Positions 1-9,318 of a DNA stretch of 14,217 nt are shown in pieces. The notes below the pieces were generated by a model, which saw only the letters and a list, made by a program, of their open reading frames with translations, was not told the origin of the DNA and searched no databases. This DNA comes from Phoronis ovalis (lineage: Eukaryota; Phoronida; Phoronidae), in assembly GCA_028565635.1 (NCBI GenBank), contig JAOXYB010033595.1, positions 1 through 14,217 of the forward strand, read 5' to 3'. Position 1 is the stretch's first letter; the number at the start of each line of letters is the position of its first letter. The position numbers were made by a program, and so were the translations under genes.

Positions 1-243
1 TATCTATCTATCTCTATCTATCTCTATCTATCTCTATCTATCTCTATCTATCTATATCTATCTATCTATCTATATCTATCTATATCTATCTATATCTATC
101 TATCTATATCTATCTATCTATATCTATCTATATCTATCTATATCTCTATATATATATATGTATATATATGTATATATATGTATATATATGTATATATATG
201 TATATATATATATGTATATATATATATGTATATATATGTATAT

Positions 244-274
<31 letters not shown>

Positions 275-295
275 TTTATATATATATATATATAT
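1..295. repeat. Microsatellite block, (TATC)n passing into (TATATATATG)n
   Basis: Tetranucleotide TATC repeats with TCTC and TATA variants fill about 1-145. A TA-rich tract with regular TATG interruptions runs from about 146 to 295. Both parts show a 10-base register: a TCTCTATCTA-type unit recurs near the start, TATATCTATC near 71-100, and TATATATATG five times at 151-200. The open frame through it (Met-Tyr-Ile repeats, 158-361) is simply translated repeat and is not a gene. It lies in the intron upstream of the first visible CPT1 exon. Confidence 0.97.
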
Positions 296-648
296 AGAAT
301 AAAAGATAGAATAAACCTGTTAAACATGTTTATGGATTTCTTATGTTGGTCGTCATTTTAGATGACATCATAAGTTGCAGCCTTCTTCACGTTCCCTTAT
401 ATGTGAACAACCTCAAGGGATTAGATTAGATACATAATGTGGGGATGAACCAAGGGTGAAGCAAAATTCAATTTGTAGAGGCTGTTCTGCAATTCTGTCG
501 TCTACTATTTTGGGATATTTTTCTTTGATCATACCTTTTTAAGTAACTTACTATAAATCAAGATGTAACTCTTGCTCTCAAATGTTACACCTAAACTTAA
601 ATGTTTCTTAGGTAGATGTCTATCGAAATATGGTGTTTGTTTTTCCAG
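296..648 (+). other. CPT1 intron, 3' part
   Basis: AT-rich intronic sequence between the microsatellite and the CPT1 exon that starts at 649. It ends in a pyrimidine-rich acceptor (TGTTTGTTTTTCCAG, 634-648). I see no exon, RNA gene or mobile element in it. Confidence 0.75.
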
Positions 649-809
649 GTTAGTCCAGATGCATATATACAATGTGCCTTACAACTGGCATACTACAAGG
701 ATGCAGGGAAGTTTGCTCTAACATATGAGTCATCGATGACGAGATTGTATTTACACGGTAGAACAGAAACCGTCAGGTCATTAACTACAGAATGTGCAGC
801 CTTTGTGAA
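649..809 (+). CDS. CPT1: CPT1 exon (first visible)
   Basis: The acceptor is TTTTTCCAG ending at 648. The donor is GTGAA|GTAAGT with GT at 810-811. The exon gives 53 codons (VSPDAYIQ... to ...ECAAFV) plus two bases, AA, which join A at 1296 to make Lys. The ATG at 616 in the same frame lies inside the intron and is not a start. Confidence 0.93.
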
Positions 810-2898
810 GTAAGTTCACTTTTAATTTGATTTGCCAAAACACTGTCTATGCACTCTCAAAAGTATCACAGACTATAAAGCATATACTAGACACTAAACT
901 GAAAGGAACTGTAAATAAAAAGGCAAAGAGAGCCAGCATACGACATTCTCAACTACATAACAAGTATGTTTAATAAATTAGATTAATTATATTAAAAATT
1001 ACATGTTGTATTTAAAAAAATTCATAGGTAATTCACAGAAGGCACACAATATATAAAATATGATATAGTTATACATTCAGGATACCCAGTTTTACTGCAA
1101 AGTATTGGTTACATCTTTGACAAGAAATGTAATGTCAATGTAGGAATTGCACGTACAACCCATATTAATAAGAATTTGAGATTTCATTGGGGATTAGGAG
1201 TATAAAATAATTTAAAATTTTTAAAATCCTTGCTTACAAAATAAACTTAATATTTTATTCAAATAAGTGGGCTAAAGTAAAATGGCTTGTTTCAGAGCAA
1301 TGATCGAAGACAACAGGACGAATGCTGAGAAAATTCGACTTCTTAGAAAAGCATGCGATTGTCACCAGAACCTGTACAGGGACGCCATGTCTGGGAAAGG
1401 AATTGATCGCCACTTATTCGGATTGTATGTGGCTTGCAAAGGACTTGGTCATGTAAGTAAGAGAAACAACTGCCCTTGTTAGCAGTTATTTATGCATATG
1501 CAAAACAGTTATTGCTAGAAACTCTGTAACAAATAAGTACACTGTATGTCCAGTCCTGCAGGGCATGTTGCCTATTTTTTAGAACAATGCTGCTTGGTCA
1601 CGTTTTTACACAAAAGTTGGCCTGCCTCTATTCAACTACTATGTGCAGCCAATGGCACTAGATCTAGTGCTGCCTATTGTGTACACTGAGAACTAATTTT
1701 GACAAGTGCCCGCATCCCCGGGATACTCATTAACTCATTCCAAAACAAACTCTTTTTCTCCGTTTGGTGATCTTAAAACTTCTTGTGTCACCAGCTATTT
1801 CAGATAAAAACAAAAACAGTGTATAACAAAGACTAGGAATGGTTGTATTTTGCTAAGTTTTTGGAATATGACGTCTGCATCAAGGGTCAAAATATTGCAA
1901 AACAAAAAATCTGACAGAATAGTTTTTATACTGCCCATGAAAACAGGCTTCTTGCTTGATTTTGCAAGATTGCAACACAAGTTGTAATATTTATTCCTGG
2001 GTGACATTTGTTAAAAATTTTAGTAGAGGTGTGCTGCTCTGGGTTCTACTAGTTCATATAGTATTCTTGAGCGACATTGCATCCCACTGATATAAGCATA
2101 TGAGGGGCCCAGAGTGCAGCTGCTCTGCTGTACTGACCATGAATAACATACTGATATTTGTTTATAGGAGAGTGAGTTTCTGAAGAATGTTCTTACACTT
2201 CCATGGACTCTGTCAACAAGTCAGCAGCCTCAACAGCAGACAGCTGGGGGACCAAGTGTTGCAGGGAACTTAAACAAGGTATATTTAGTCAGTTGTAATC
2301 ATCTTACTCTGTTGTGATGTTTGCAACAGAATATTTTATTACTGAACAGTACAAACTTCATGAATTATATATAGGCTCAATATATGGAACAGTGGGATGT
2401 AACGCTGCCACCAGTGTACTGCAGTTGTCAAGTCAAATTATGTGTTGATTACTAATTATTAAGATTTGTACTGAAGAAATGAAAGAATGAATGCTTATAT
2501 TTAAAGTGCTATGTACAATGGTAACTAACTTTTGAAAGATAAGATAATAAGAAGTACAAAAATACATATTGGTTAATCACCATGTATCATATTGTGAAGT
2601 TGGTTGATATAAAAATATTTTTTGAATAAATCTTTATTTCTAGTCTTAGATTTAATATTACATTATCTAATAGTTTTTCTTTTTATAGACATGTCCAGGA
2701 GGAGGATTTGGACCTGTATCTGATGATGGTTATGGTGTCTCATACATGATTATTGGTGAAACAACAATTTATTTCCATGTTTCCAGCAAACGGGTTGCAC
2801 CTGGAACAGACTCGGAGAAGTTTATGGACCATATTTTTCAGAGTTTTCAAGATATGAAAGAATTGTTTGAGAAACACGATGAACATGTTAACCATTGA
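649..2898 (+). CDS. CPT1: Carnitine O-palmitoyltransferase 1 (CPT1), C-terminal 212 residues, four exons, 5' partial
   Basis: CPT1 moves the acyl group from long-chain acyl-CoA to carnitine at the mitochondrial outer membrane, the committed step of fatty-acid entry for beta-oxidation. Four exons join in frame: 649-809, 1296-1452, 2168-2278 and 2689-2898, with phases 0/2, 2/0, 0/0 and 0/stop, each bordered by GT..AG. The spliced product keeps family landmarks in order: [37 protein letters not shown], the [11 protein letters not shown] block, the STS-type [10 protein letters not shown] motif, the glycine-rich [16 protein letters not shown] stretch and FHVSSK near the C-terminus. The RTETVR..T pattern and the [14 protein letters not shown] block match CPT1 better than CPT2, CrAT or CrOT, from memory of those families. 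The protein ends at TGA 2896-2898, close to the normal C-terminus. The catalytic histidine, the N-terminal regulatory domain and the two membrane segments would lie upstream of the window. Which vertebrate paralogue (A, B or C) it resembles cannot be said; invertebrates commonly carry one undivided CPT1. Confidence 0.95.
810..1295 (+). other. CPT1 intron
   Basis: 486 bp intron, donor GTAAGT, acceptor CTTGTTTCAG. AT-rich. It contains the 21-mer TGTTGTATTTAAAAAAATTC+A (1004-1024) that recurs at 10244-10264. No further feature seen. Confidence 0.85.
1296..1452 (+). CDS. CPT1: CPT1 exon
   Basis: One base completes Lys, then 52 codons follow, from [12 protein letters not shown] to the conserved [20 protein letters not shown]. 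The donor is CAT|GTAAGT at 1453, and the exon ends in phase 0. The ATG at 1282 in this frame is in the intron. Confidence 0.95.
1453..2167 (+). other. CPT1 intron with a 16-bp perfect palindrome
   Basis: 715 bp intron with GTAAGT donor and TTGTTTATAG acceptor. It contains the perfect palindrome GCACTAGATCTAGTGC at 1655-1670. An open minus-strand frame at 1795-2007 shows no recognisable motif and is taken as chance. Confidence 0.85.
2168..2278 (+). CDS. CPT1: CPT1 exon carrying the STS-type motif
   Basis: Exactly 37 codons, phase 0 at both ends. It encodes [19 protein letters not shown] followed by a short Gln/Gly-rich linker. LSTSQ matches the conserved Ser-Thr-Ser region of carnitine acyltransferases, which lies at the active site and contacts carnitine. 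The donor is AACAAG|GTATAT. Confidence 0.95.
2279..2688 (+). other. CPT1 last intron
   Basis: 410 bp AT-rich intron between AAG|GTATAT and the acceptor TTTTTCTTTTTATAG. No other feature seen. Confidence 0.85.
2689..2898 (+). CDS. CPT1: CPT1 last coding exon with stop
   Basis: Sixty-nine codons and TGA. It starts [20 protein letters not shown] and runs through the conserved SSK to a short acidic/His tail (EKHDEHVNH). The tail is close in length to that of vertebrate CPT1 proteins, so the C-terminus looks complete. Confidence 0.95.
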   Translation, partial: TCPGGGFGPVSDDGYGVSYMIIGETTIYFHVSSKRVAPGTDSEKFMDHIFQSFQDMKELFEKHDEHVNH

Positions 2899-2922
2899 AA
2901 CAATGTAATCTTGGTATCGTTT

Positions 2923-2943
2923 AATAAATATACATCAAATAAA
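2923..2943 (+). terminator. CPT1 polyadenylation signals (two AATAAA)
   Basis: AATAAA occurs at 2923-2928 and again at 2938-2943, 25 and 40 bases after the stop. T- and GT-containing sequence follows (TTTTTAATATTTTATT, then TGTATGCTTTGTT), as expected downstream of a cleavage site. The 3' UTR would be only about 60 nt. Confidence 0.8.
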
Positions 2944-2949
2944 GTTTTT

Positions 2950-5900
2950 AATATTTTATTAAATGTATGCTTTGTTATCGTATGAACATATTGTGCAAAG
3001 CATTTGTACCTACATACATTGTATTACTTCTGAGACAACTTTTATATGTTGTGCCATGCCATTTTCTCAAAATCTAAGTTTAACTTTCAATTTTAATTGT
3101 GGCCAAAGTAAGATATTTTTTCTGATCTATTTTTTAATTAGTAAATTTGCTTTTTACATTAGTTAACTAATAATCAGTATCTTGTCACAGAACTGAAGGG
3201 AACAGTGGATGTCAATAGCTCATCTACCAAAAAGGTATTCTGTACATGTTAATTTTGTTATCAATGGAAAAGTATGTTTGTACCTTTGGAGCTTAATATT
3301 TGTGTGGCATTGCTTACAAAGTTTTTCCAACTAACCCATTTTACTCATACCTGTTCAAAATTGATCACCAATGATTGGTAAATTTTACTAAAACATTCTC
3401 TGCCCAAACAATGTGCATTGTTTACTATTATATATCAGCTTTGTAGTGTATCATCTAAATATTTGGCAGCTTAAATGGAAATAGGCATAAAAGTAGGTTT
3501 ATTAGATGATTTAGGAACAATACTGTTCATGTATTATGCAGTATCCTTTAATACTCAATCTGTTGCCAGCCGACACTATAATTGTTCAGATATTTGTCAT
3601 TTTCTCATCCCAGCATGAGTGCATTTTAAAAAAAATTAGCAGTTTGATAATGTTAATGTTAACATCAGCTTTAAGAAAAATAGTTAAAATTACAAAAAAT
3701 GGAAATTTCCTAGAACTCCTGAATATTTTAATGAGACAAATCAAAGTAAAAGATTTTTTAAAAGATTATGATATGCCAGTTACAATAATGTATAATATGC
3801 CATGATTGAGCATGTTTTTAAATTGTTTCCTACCACTTCAAAATCTTTGAAAATGTCATGAGTATAGTGGGTTAAAAGCTTAGTCAAAATTGATGTTAAC
3901 AAGCTTTTTAGCTCCTAAAATTATCTTTCAAATTATGTTTTGAAAAAAGAAACTTGGAAATGAAAATGAACGTGGAGAACATGACACATATTGGTGTTTG
4001 AAAATATTTGTATTATTTTCAGATTTTTGAAAAAAAAATGTTTTTCCTGACTTTTTCTAAACTTGCTTCATGCTCTCAGGAATGTTTTTTTTTTATTAAT
4101 GTTTTTAATTAATATTGTACGACTTGTTCTAATATTCAGTGAGTGCCTTATTAGTCTGTCAAAATTATAAGCTATGCTATTACCTATTAAGATAAGTGTG
4201 AGCCATCTGCCTCCCAACTTTAATCTGTAAAAATCAGACTCAAGTCCAGAAGCTTTTTTATTTTCATTCAAAATGTCCATAAAACTATGTGTATATACAT
4301 TTAAAAATACTTCTTCCGATTTGAATATGAAAAATTGTTTTAGGAACCATAAAGTTATTTATAGTTTTAGCATGATCTGTTTGTTTGTTGCCGGTATTAT
4401 CATTTTTTGTTACTGAAGGAGATAGATTAATCAAAATAATGTGTTCAAATTTATTCATTTTACAATTTTTTTTGTGTTTAAATTAGATCTACAGTTAACC
4501 TTATTAGTATTTACCATAATTATCAATGCATTAAGTCCAGTTGTGATAGAGTAAACCTAGCAAAGTCATGTGGTTTCTTCTTGAATTTATTTTTATTGTA
4601 ATGTCGTCTCAAATGTTTGATTTTGTTGGAGATTATAGATTTTACCATTTTGTCTCCTGTTGCATGAAATTATTTTATTCTATTAAATGTTGTCTTAAAT
4701 GTATAACTTTTGTTGGAGATTACAGTTTTTGCCAATTTGTACTGTGTTGTATGATGTGCCTTTATTATGAAATTACTAATAATTATATAATAATGGGTTC
4801 TTGTCTTCAATTATTGGTTGTATGTTAGGCAGCATAAAATAAAGACATTTAATATATGTTTCAAAATCAAATTGGCACTTACAAAGTAAGATAACTGTTA
4901 TATAATATATATAACTGAACACTTATACTGGTGATAACATATATGTATTGACTAAAAGTAGATCACACATACTGAGTGCATCTAAAGGAATAAAACAGAA
5001 CGGTCTTTTTGGAATTAAATCACACAAGTTAAATTGTTTTCCGTGGTAAAAATGGAATTTCCTTAGATTCTTAACAATGTTCCAAACATTTCCGAGTGAT
5101 CACAACTGCTTTCATATATTGACTAAATTTTGAGAAATGCCAAAAGATGACACGATGTTATGAAATGGGGGTGGATATCCCTGTTGCAATCTACATAGAT
5201 TGAGGTAGTTTGTCCTTCCCTATGGCTGCTTACAAAGATGAAGCTGCCTGGATGATTGAAAGGTGGTGCAAAGAAGGCGATAGGTTGGCGGGCGTATTTG
5301 GCTAGGTGACATTTTAAAATGACTTTGAGAAGTAGGTCAAATACCGATCCAAATCTTCAATATTTTTTGTTGTATTACAATGCATGTATTGTATTCTTTT
5401 GTAATGTGAAAAACCCAATAACAATGTTAAAAAATGTAATCCTAGATATGTGATGGGCATTACAAATGTTCTGTTTTTCATTAGTGCTATTTCATTGCAA
5501 TGTACAAGAGTTTATTTGAATGCACCTCTCTGAAGTAGGTCGACTTACTAAATAAACTAAGGACTTCATGCATTCATTTGAACTCGTGACTACATGATAC
5601 AAATTAATCTTACTGGCAACATCAATTGTACACAAAGAAAATACAGTGGCACCAATACTTACAGGGGGGTAAAAGGTAAATATCAGAACAGCAGAATGCT
5701 GTACTTTTACCAATGAATGTGAATGCTCAACTGTTAAAGAGTTTAGACTACTATTACGATAGGCAACAAGTTATTTCCATGTATCACGTGGCATCTGGTG
5801 AAATGAACATGATCAATCCCACGATTCGACACTTGAATAAACCGCTTAAAAATGGGGAATGATCATCGCATCACGACAATGAATTGTGGCATTTTAATAA

Positions 5901-6746
5901 ACATTTTGCCATGCCTCCATGTGCAAGCCAATGACTTATTTATTTCGTGTAACACAGAAAAATGAGCTTTGCTGGCCTCATTACTAATTACTCTTAAAGT
6001 TTAATTTTTAATTGCATACATATTATTTCTGTAGGATACAACATCTAACTAGCTCAACAACAATCAAACATGTACAATGACTACATAGCTCCACCCACAA
6101 TAATTGAAGAATGTCACATATTTAAATGATTAGTACTCATTTGAATATTTCTTTATTAAAAGTGGAAAATCAACTTATCCATTCAGTGAACACAGGAATC
6201 ATCTTTTCTGTATACACTCTGAGCAAATAGGATCATGTTGTGAGAATATCCCTTGCAAAGATGCTCATTGGCTAGCTTTGCGTTTTTTTTGAGTTTCTGT
6301 GCAAACAGAAATTTGATCGATAAACAAACAAACATTAAAATCAGTGTGTCACTGAAGCTTACCAGTTGAAAATATAGTTCATTCTTGTTTGAGCAAGCCA
6401 AACAGTCTTACACATAAACAATGTAAAAGACATTATTGACATACATTGTGCATTCACAAATGCAAGAATGATTTGAAGCATTTTTAAAAAAAAAAACATC
6501 GTTCACACACAAGGCGGCAGCTACACACTGTTTAATATGACCTAAGGGTATGCAAAACAATACATAGAATGCTAATTAGTACAAGCAGGTGACATTTGAT
6601 CCACTTAAACACTATAGTGGCACAAATAACCAATAACTAAATGCCGAGCTGTAGTTGATTTGTTAATCATGATTTTGGTGTAACTTCTAGTTCTACACAT
6701 CTAAAGCATGGATACATAACACTATCATAATTTATAAGTATGAAAG
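2950..6746. other. Intergenic AT-rich region without a supportable gene
   Basis: This lies between the tail ends of CPT1 (plus) and the microprotein gene (minus). Open frames of 65-90 codons occur (for example 2963-3166, 3536-3805, 4068-4280, 5492-5713 and 6183-6401). Their products are rich in F, I, L, N and K with no motif, typical of translated AT-rich DNA. Separate points of interest inside are a microexon-like segment at 3191-3234, a tandem duplication at 4582-4770 and a GC-richer islet at 5160-5310. No tRNA, rRNA or intact transposase was seen. Confidence 0.65.
4582..4770. repeat. Two-copy tandem duplication, unit about 86 bp
   Basis: The segment from ATGTCGTCTCAAATGT at 4601 recurs as ATGTTGTCTTAAATGT at 4687. 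The 13-base core TTTTGTTGGAGAT recurs at 4621 and 4708. In the frame that happens to be open, the copies read FVGDYRFYHFVSCCM and FVGDYSFCQFVLCCM. The copies have diverged by substitutions and one small indel. There is no sign that the region is coding. Confidence 0.8.
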
Positions 6747-6752
6747 TTTATT
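6747..6752 (-). terminator. Candidate polyadenylation signal of the minus-strand microprotein gene
   Basis: TTTATT on the plus strand (AATAAA on the minus strand) is the first such hexamer after the stop codon at 7065-7067. It would give a 3' UTR of about 320-340 nt. GT-bearing sequence follows on the minus strand (TGTTATGTATCC, GATGTGTAG). Confidence 0.5.
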
Positions 6753-7064
6753 TTGTACCATGTCGATTACAAAATAAAGAGAATAATTTCAAATATTATC
6801 AAAATTAATCACCATATTTACTGCTGTGGGTAATTATAACTGTGCAATGCATGTGCACAGCGACTATAGAATATGGAAAGATTGACAATTAAAGCTATGA
6901 ATTATCATATTCAGTAGTCTGGTCTTGGTATCTTCATAATTTGAGTTCCATATATACATAATAATCACTCGAAACATATATTCCTTATGTTATGATGTGA
7001 ACAATAAATAATGAAGTCGATGGGATAAAAATTTGATAAAATCTCTATTATTGCATTGTTCTTG

Positions 7065-7186
7065 CTACTTTTTCTTCTGTTTTCGAGCAAATTCTTTTTC
7101 TTTTCTTTGCAGCTTTATTTTTTTCTTTTCTTCTCTTGCAAATTCTTTATTACGTAGACTGGACCATAACTTGTAACCAAAGAAGG
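7065..7186 (-). CDS. Microprotein gene, exon 2 (Lys-rich tail and stop)
   Basis: Two bases complete Ser30, then 39 codons and TAG (7065-7067). The acceptor on the minus strand is a good polypyrimidine tract, CCTCTCCTTCTTCAG. The duplicated EFAR motif (EFAREEKKK / EFARKQKKK) suggests an amphipathic or coiled tail. Confidence 0.78.
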
Positions 7187-9037
7187 CTGAAGAAGGAGAG
7201 GTGATATTTCAGACGTGACAAAAGTAAGATAATGTGATAGACAAAGGTAGCATATAATAAAGTGTAGATATTATGACTTTCTGAAACAACAATGGAAACA
7301 ATTCTGGTACAAACACTCCACCTAGTCCTGGGTACATGACCCTACTACGATACCCTATGACCTATTGTTAGGTCATGGTCTAAATATTATGCAAACATAC
7401 ATGTATTTTGAAGATGCTTTTCAAAGACCATTTTGTGCATGAAAATAGAGATGTTATCAAAAAAAAAAACACGTGTAAATAAATCATAGAGGCTTCCACA
7501 ATAGGTCGAGTATCAAGGAAAATCACCCCTGAGAGCCGCATCCCACCACCCCCAGTTCTTCACTACCTAACATATATCCTAAGTAGGAGTACTAAGCCAG
7601 AATACTAGTTGTAGTAACCACAGCATTGTAGTTGCATCATAGTGTTTGTGTATGAAACAATGCAGTAAAAACCTGGAGAAAATTTTAACCCAAATTCTTA
7701 AAATTTTTGCTAATCTCTGAATTTTTTTTATTAAAATACACACAAAACTTAATATTTTTACTGAAGCAGGATACTTTCTTTTGATCATGTGAAATTTGGG
7801 AACAAGATTAAAAATTACGGACAGCCTGAAATTTGTTCAAATGGTTTTGTCAAACGTTACTTCCGAAACAGCGAAATTTTTTAATAAATGAGTTCAGATA
7901 ATTAATAATTTTTATATAATGATTTATGGGGGTTTATCAGTCTATCAACACAAAATACATGAAAGTGTGTGCAGAAAATTTTACTGTGCAGAATTTCGAT
8001 CTATTTATATAGTAGTCCTAATAATAGTCCCAAAACTGACGTATTGGTCACGGTCGTAACATTTTCCTATTCTAAAACTATGGTCTTTCGAAATTAACAA
8101 AAACCATGGAAAATTTTCATACAGCAATGCTTCGATGGTCTTAGTTTGTTATTATCAAGTGAAAAGCTATAACTGTTTCTTGTGGCACAACATTTGCTGA
8201 ATTTTAACTCAATAAATACAACCAAAATACGATGCGACCGATATCTCCCGGGCGTCTACATTTAATTTCACTAATTTTTAATGATCTGGTCTGTTTATAC
8301 ATTGTACTTACTTAATTAACTTGATAATAACAACTTAAGACCATCGTAGTATTGCTGTATAAATAATTTCATCGTATGCATGAATTTTTATTAAATTCGA
8401 AAGAGGATAGTTTTTGAATAGGAAAGTGTTAGAACCAGTACGTCAGATATTGGGCCTATTATAGTATTATAAGGACTATTTATACTGAAGCCTTAACGGT
8501 CTGAACGCCAGTTAGCGAATAGTTGAGGCTAAAAGTTACTGCAGCTATGTCAACACGTACTGATTTGTTCATTCAATTCCAAATATAAATAATGGACTTG
8601 AATATAATGAAGAAGTCCCGGGAAGAAGCACAGTATTTGACAATAAAATCACAAACATGTTGATGCCAAATGAATGAAATTCAGTTTGTAGTGCTTGATT
8701 CCTCAGTTTGTATATGCTTCTATTAACCTTTCACGCCTTATTCAAAATTAAATTTAATAACTTAATTGTCTCTGACTCCAGTCAAGATAATTAAATTTGT
8801 CGTTCACTCATTGTCAGATTTCAAAGTCAAACATAAGACTAAGACTTACTAAGAGTAAGAGTAAGACTATTAAACTATTAAAGAATAAAGAGTAAGACTA
8901 AGAGCAACATATTGTTAAATTACAATTGCCTTAACGAAGATGAACTTACACATTAATCCAACGACTACTAAAGCTGGAAAAATAAATATAGAGTTGTCTA
9001 TTCCCTCCTTCAACGGACCATCACCAAACTCGACCAT
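7065..9037 (-). CDS. Small single-pass membrane protein, 69 residues, two exons, Lys-rich tail with KxKxx end
   Basis: The coding exons are 8950-9037 (first) and 7065-7186 (second) on the minus strand. Donor T|GTAAGT and acceptor CTCTCCTTCTTCAG join in phase 1 through a Ser codon (T+CC). The product starts MVEFGDGPLKEGIDNSIFIF. A hydrophobic span of about 16-20 residues (about 17-34, SIFIFPALVVVGLMSFFGYK) precedes WSSLRNKEF and a highly charged tail of two similar stretches (EFAREEKKK, EFARKQKKK). The last five residues, KQKKK, fit the KxKxx dilysine ER-retrieval signal, which would put the tail in the cytosol (inference). The start is favoured by purines at -3 and +4 (GAAATGG), an in-frame TAA upstream and no earlier ATG in the proposed leader. 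It resembles the SMIM class in size and design, but I do not recognise the orthologue. Precise splice and phase agreement argues for a real gene. Confidence 0.75.
8006..8484. mobile_element. MITE-like foldback element with about 155-165 bp imperfect terminal inverted repeats
   Basis: The left arm is 8006-8160 and the right arm 8319-8484, separated by a loop of about 158 bp. The reverse complement of the right arm tracks the left arm over its length. Matching blocks include CTGACGTATTGG/CTGACGTACTGG, TTTCCTATTC..AAAACTAT, TCTTTCGAA, ATACAGCAAT and GATGGTCTTA..TTGTTATTATCAAGT. I judge identity at roughly three-quarters by eye, with several small indels. No ORF for a transposase lies inside. The outer ends and any target-site duplication are not clear. 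This is most simply a non-autonomous DNA transposon, although a large decayed palindrome is possible. Confidence 0.72.
8834..8908. repeat. Degenerate simple repeat of AAGACT / AAGAGT
   Basis: Purine-rich hexamer-like units (AAGACTAAGACT, AAGAGTAAGAGTAAGACT, AAAGAGTAAGACTAAGAG) are interrupted by a TTAAACTATTAAAG stretch. It lies just downstream of the microprotein exon 1 donor, so it is a pyrimidine tract on the transcribed strand. Confidence 0.7.
8950..9037 (-). CDS. Microprotein gene, exon 1 (start codon and membrane segment)
   Basis: 29 codons plus one base. The ATG is at 9037-9035 on the minus strand. The exon encodes the acidic N-terminus and most of the hydrophobic segment (IFIFPALVVVGLM). 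The donor is T|GTAAGT. A TTTCAG directly before the start could be a leader splice acceptor, but no paired donor stands out. Confidence 0.75.
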
Positions 9038-9093
9038 TTCTGAAATTAATAGTTACAATTTAAACAGCGAGCAGAGCTCCCACAGCAGACAGA

Positions 9094-9102
9094 ACCGGAA
9101 GT
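9094..9102. promoter_or_regulatory. ETS/GABP consensus site, probable core promoter of the minus-strand gene
   Basis: ACCGGAAGT (plus strand; ACTTCCGGT on the minus strand) is an exact ETS/GABP consensus 57 bp upstream of the microprotein start. Such sites commonly sit at TATA-less housekeeping start sites. The surrounding 40 bp is richer in G+C than its neighbours. Confidence 0.55.
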
Positions 9103-9300
9103 AAGCTGGTGATGTGGCTCGCAAAGCACTTAGGGTAAACAAAGCGTTAGTTATTTAGAATATAAACTATATACAAGATTTCCCATATTTAGAGTTCCAT
9201 TAAACATTACAGTTTAATAAATTTTAGGTTTCCTACACAAACTTGATGCTTAACAATTTATAAAATGCACTATTCTCGCACAATCGATAATAACATTCGG

Positions 9301-9318
9301 AAAATGGCTGCGCCCGCG
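9301..9318 (+). promoter_or_regulatory. YY1-like element, possible plus-strand promoter or start-site region
   Basis: AAAATGGCTGCGCCCGCGG resembles the AANATGGCGGC YY1 motif often found just downstream of metazoan start sites. It is one of the few CpG-bearing GC-rich spots in the region. The ATG in it opens only a 12-codon frame (MAAPAEEDFVFF). It may mark the divergent promoter of the plus-strand DIPK2 leader, but no 5' exon or donor is proven; GTAAGC at 9393 is one candidate donor. Confidence 0.3.

Larger units (their letters stand above)
7187..8949 (-). other. Intron of the microprotein gene containing a foldback element
   Basis: 1,763 bp intron. It carries the inverted-repeat element at 8006-8484 and a degenerate AAGAGT/AAGACT simple repeat at 8834-8908. 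The open minus-strand frame at 7579-7788 shows no motif and is taken as chance. Confidence 0.7.

Noticed and set aside
158-361. 67-residue ORF of Met-Tyr-Ile repeats
   Set aside because: It is translated microsatellite DNA; the repeat explains it fully.
1004-1024. 21-bp exact match to 10244-10264 (TGTTGTATTTAAAAAAATTC+A)
   Set aside because: Flanks do not align and half the match is an A/T run; too weak to call a dispersed repeat.
3536-3805. 89-residue plus-strand ORF
   Set aside because: Low-complexity I/L/K/N composition in AT-rich DNA, with no motif, splice support or good start context.
5492-5713. 73-residue minus-strand ORF
   Set aside because: No family resemblance, domain or conserved pattern, and no convincing signals nearby.
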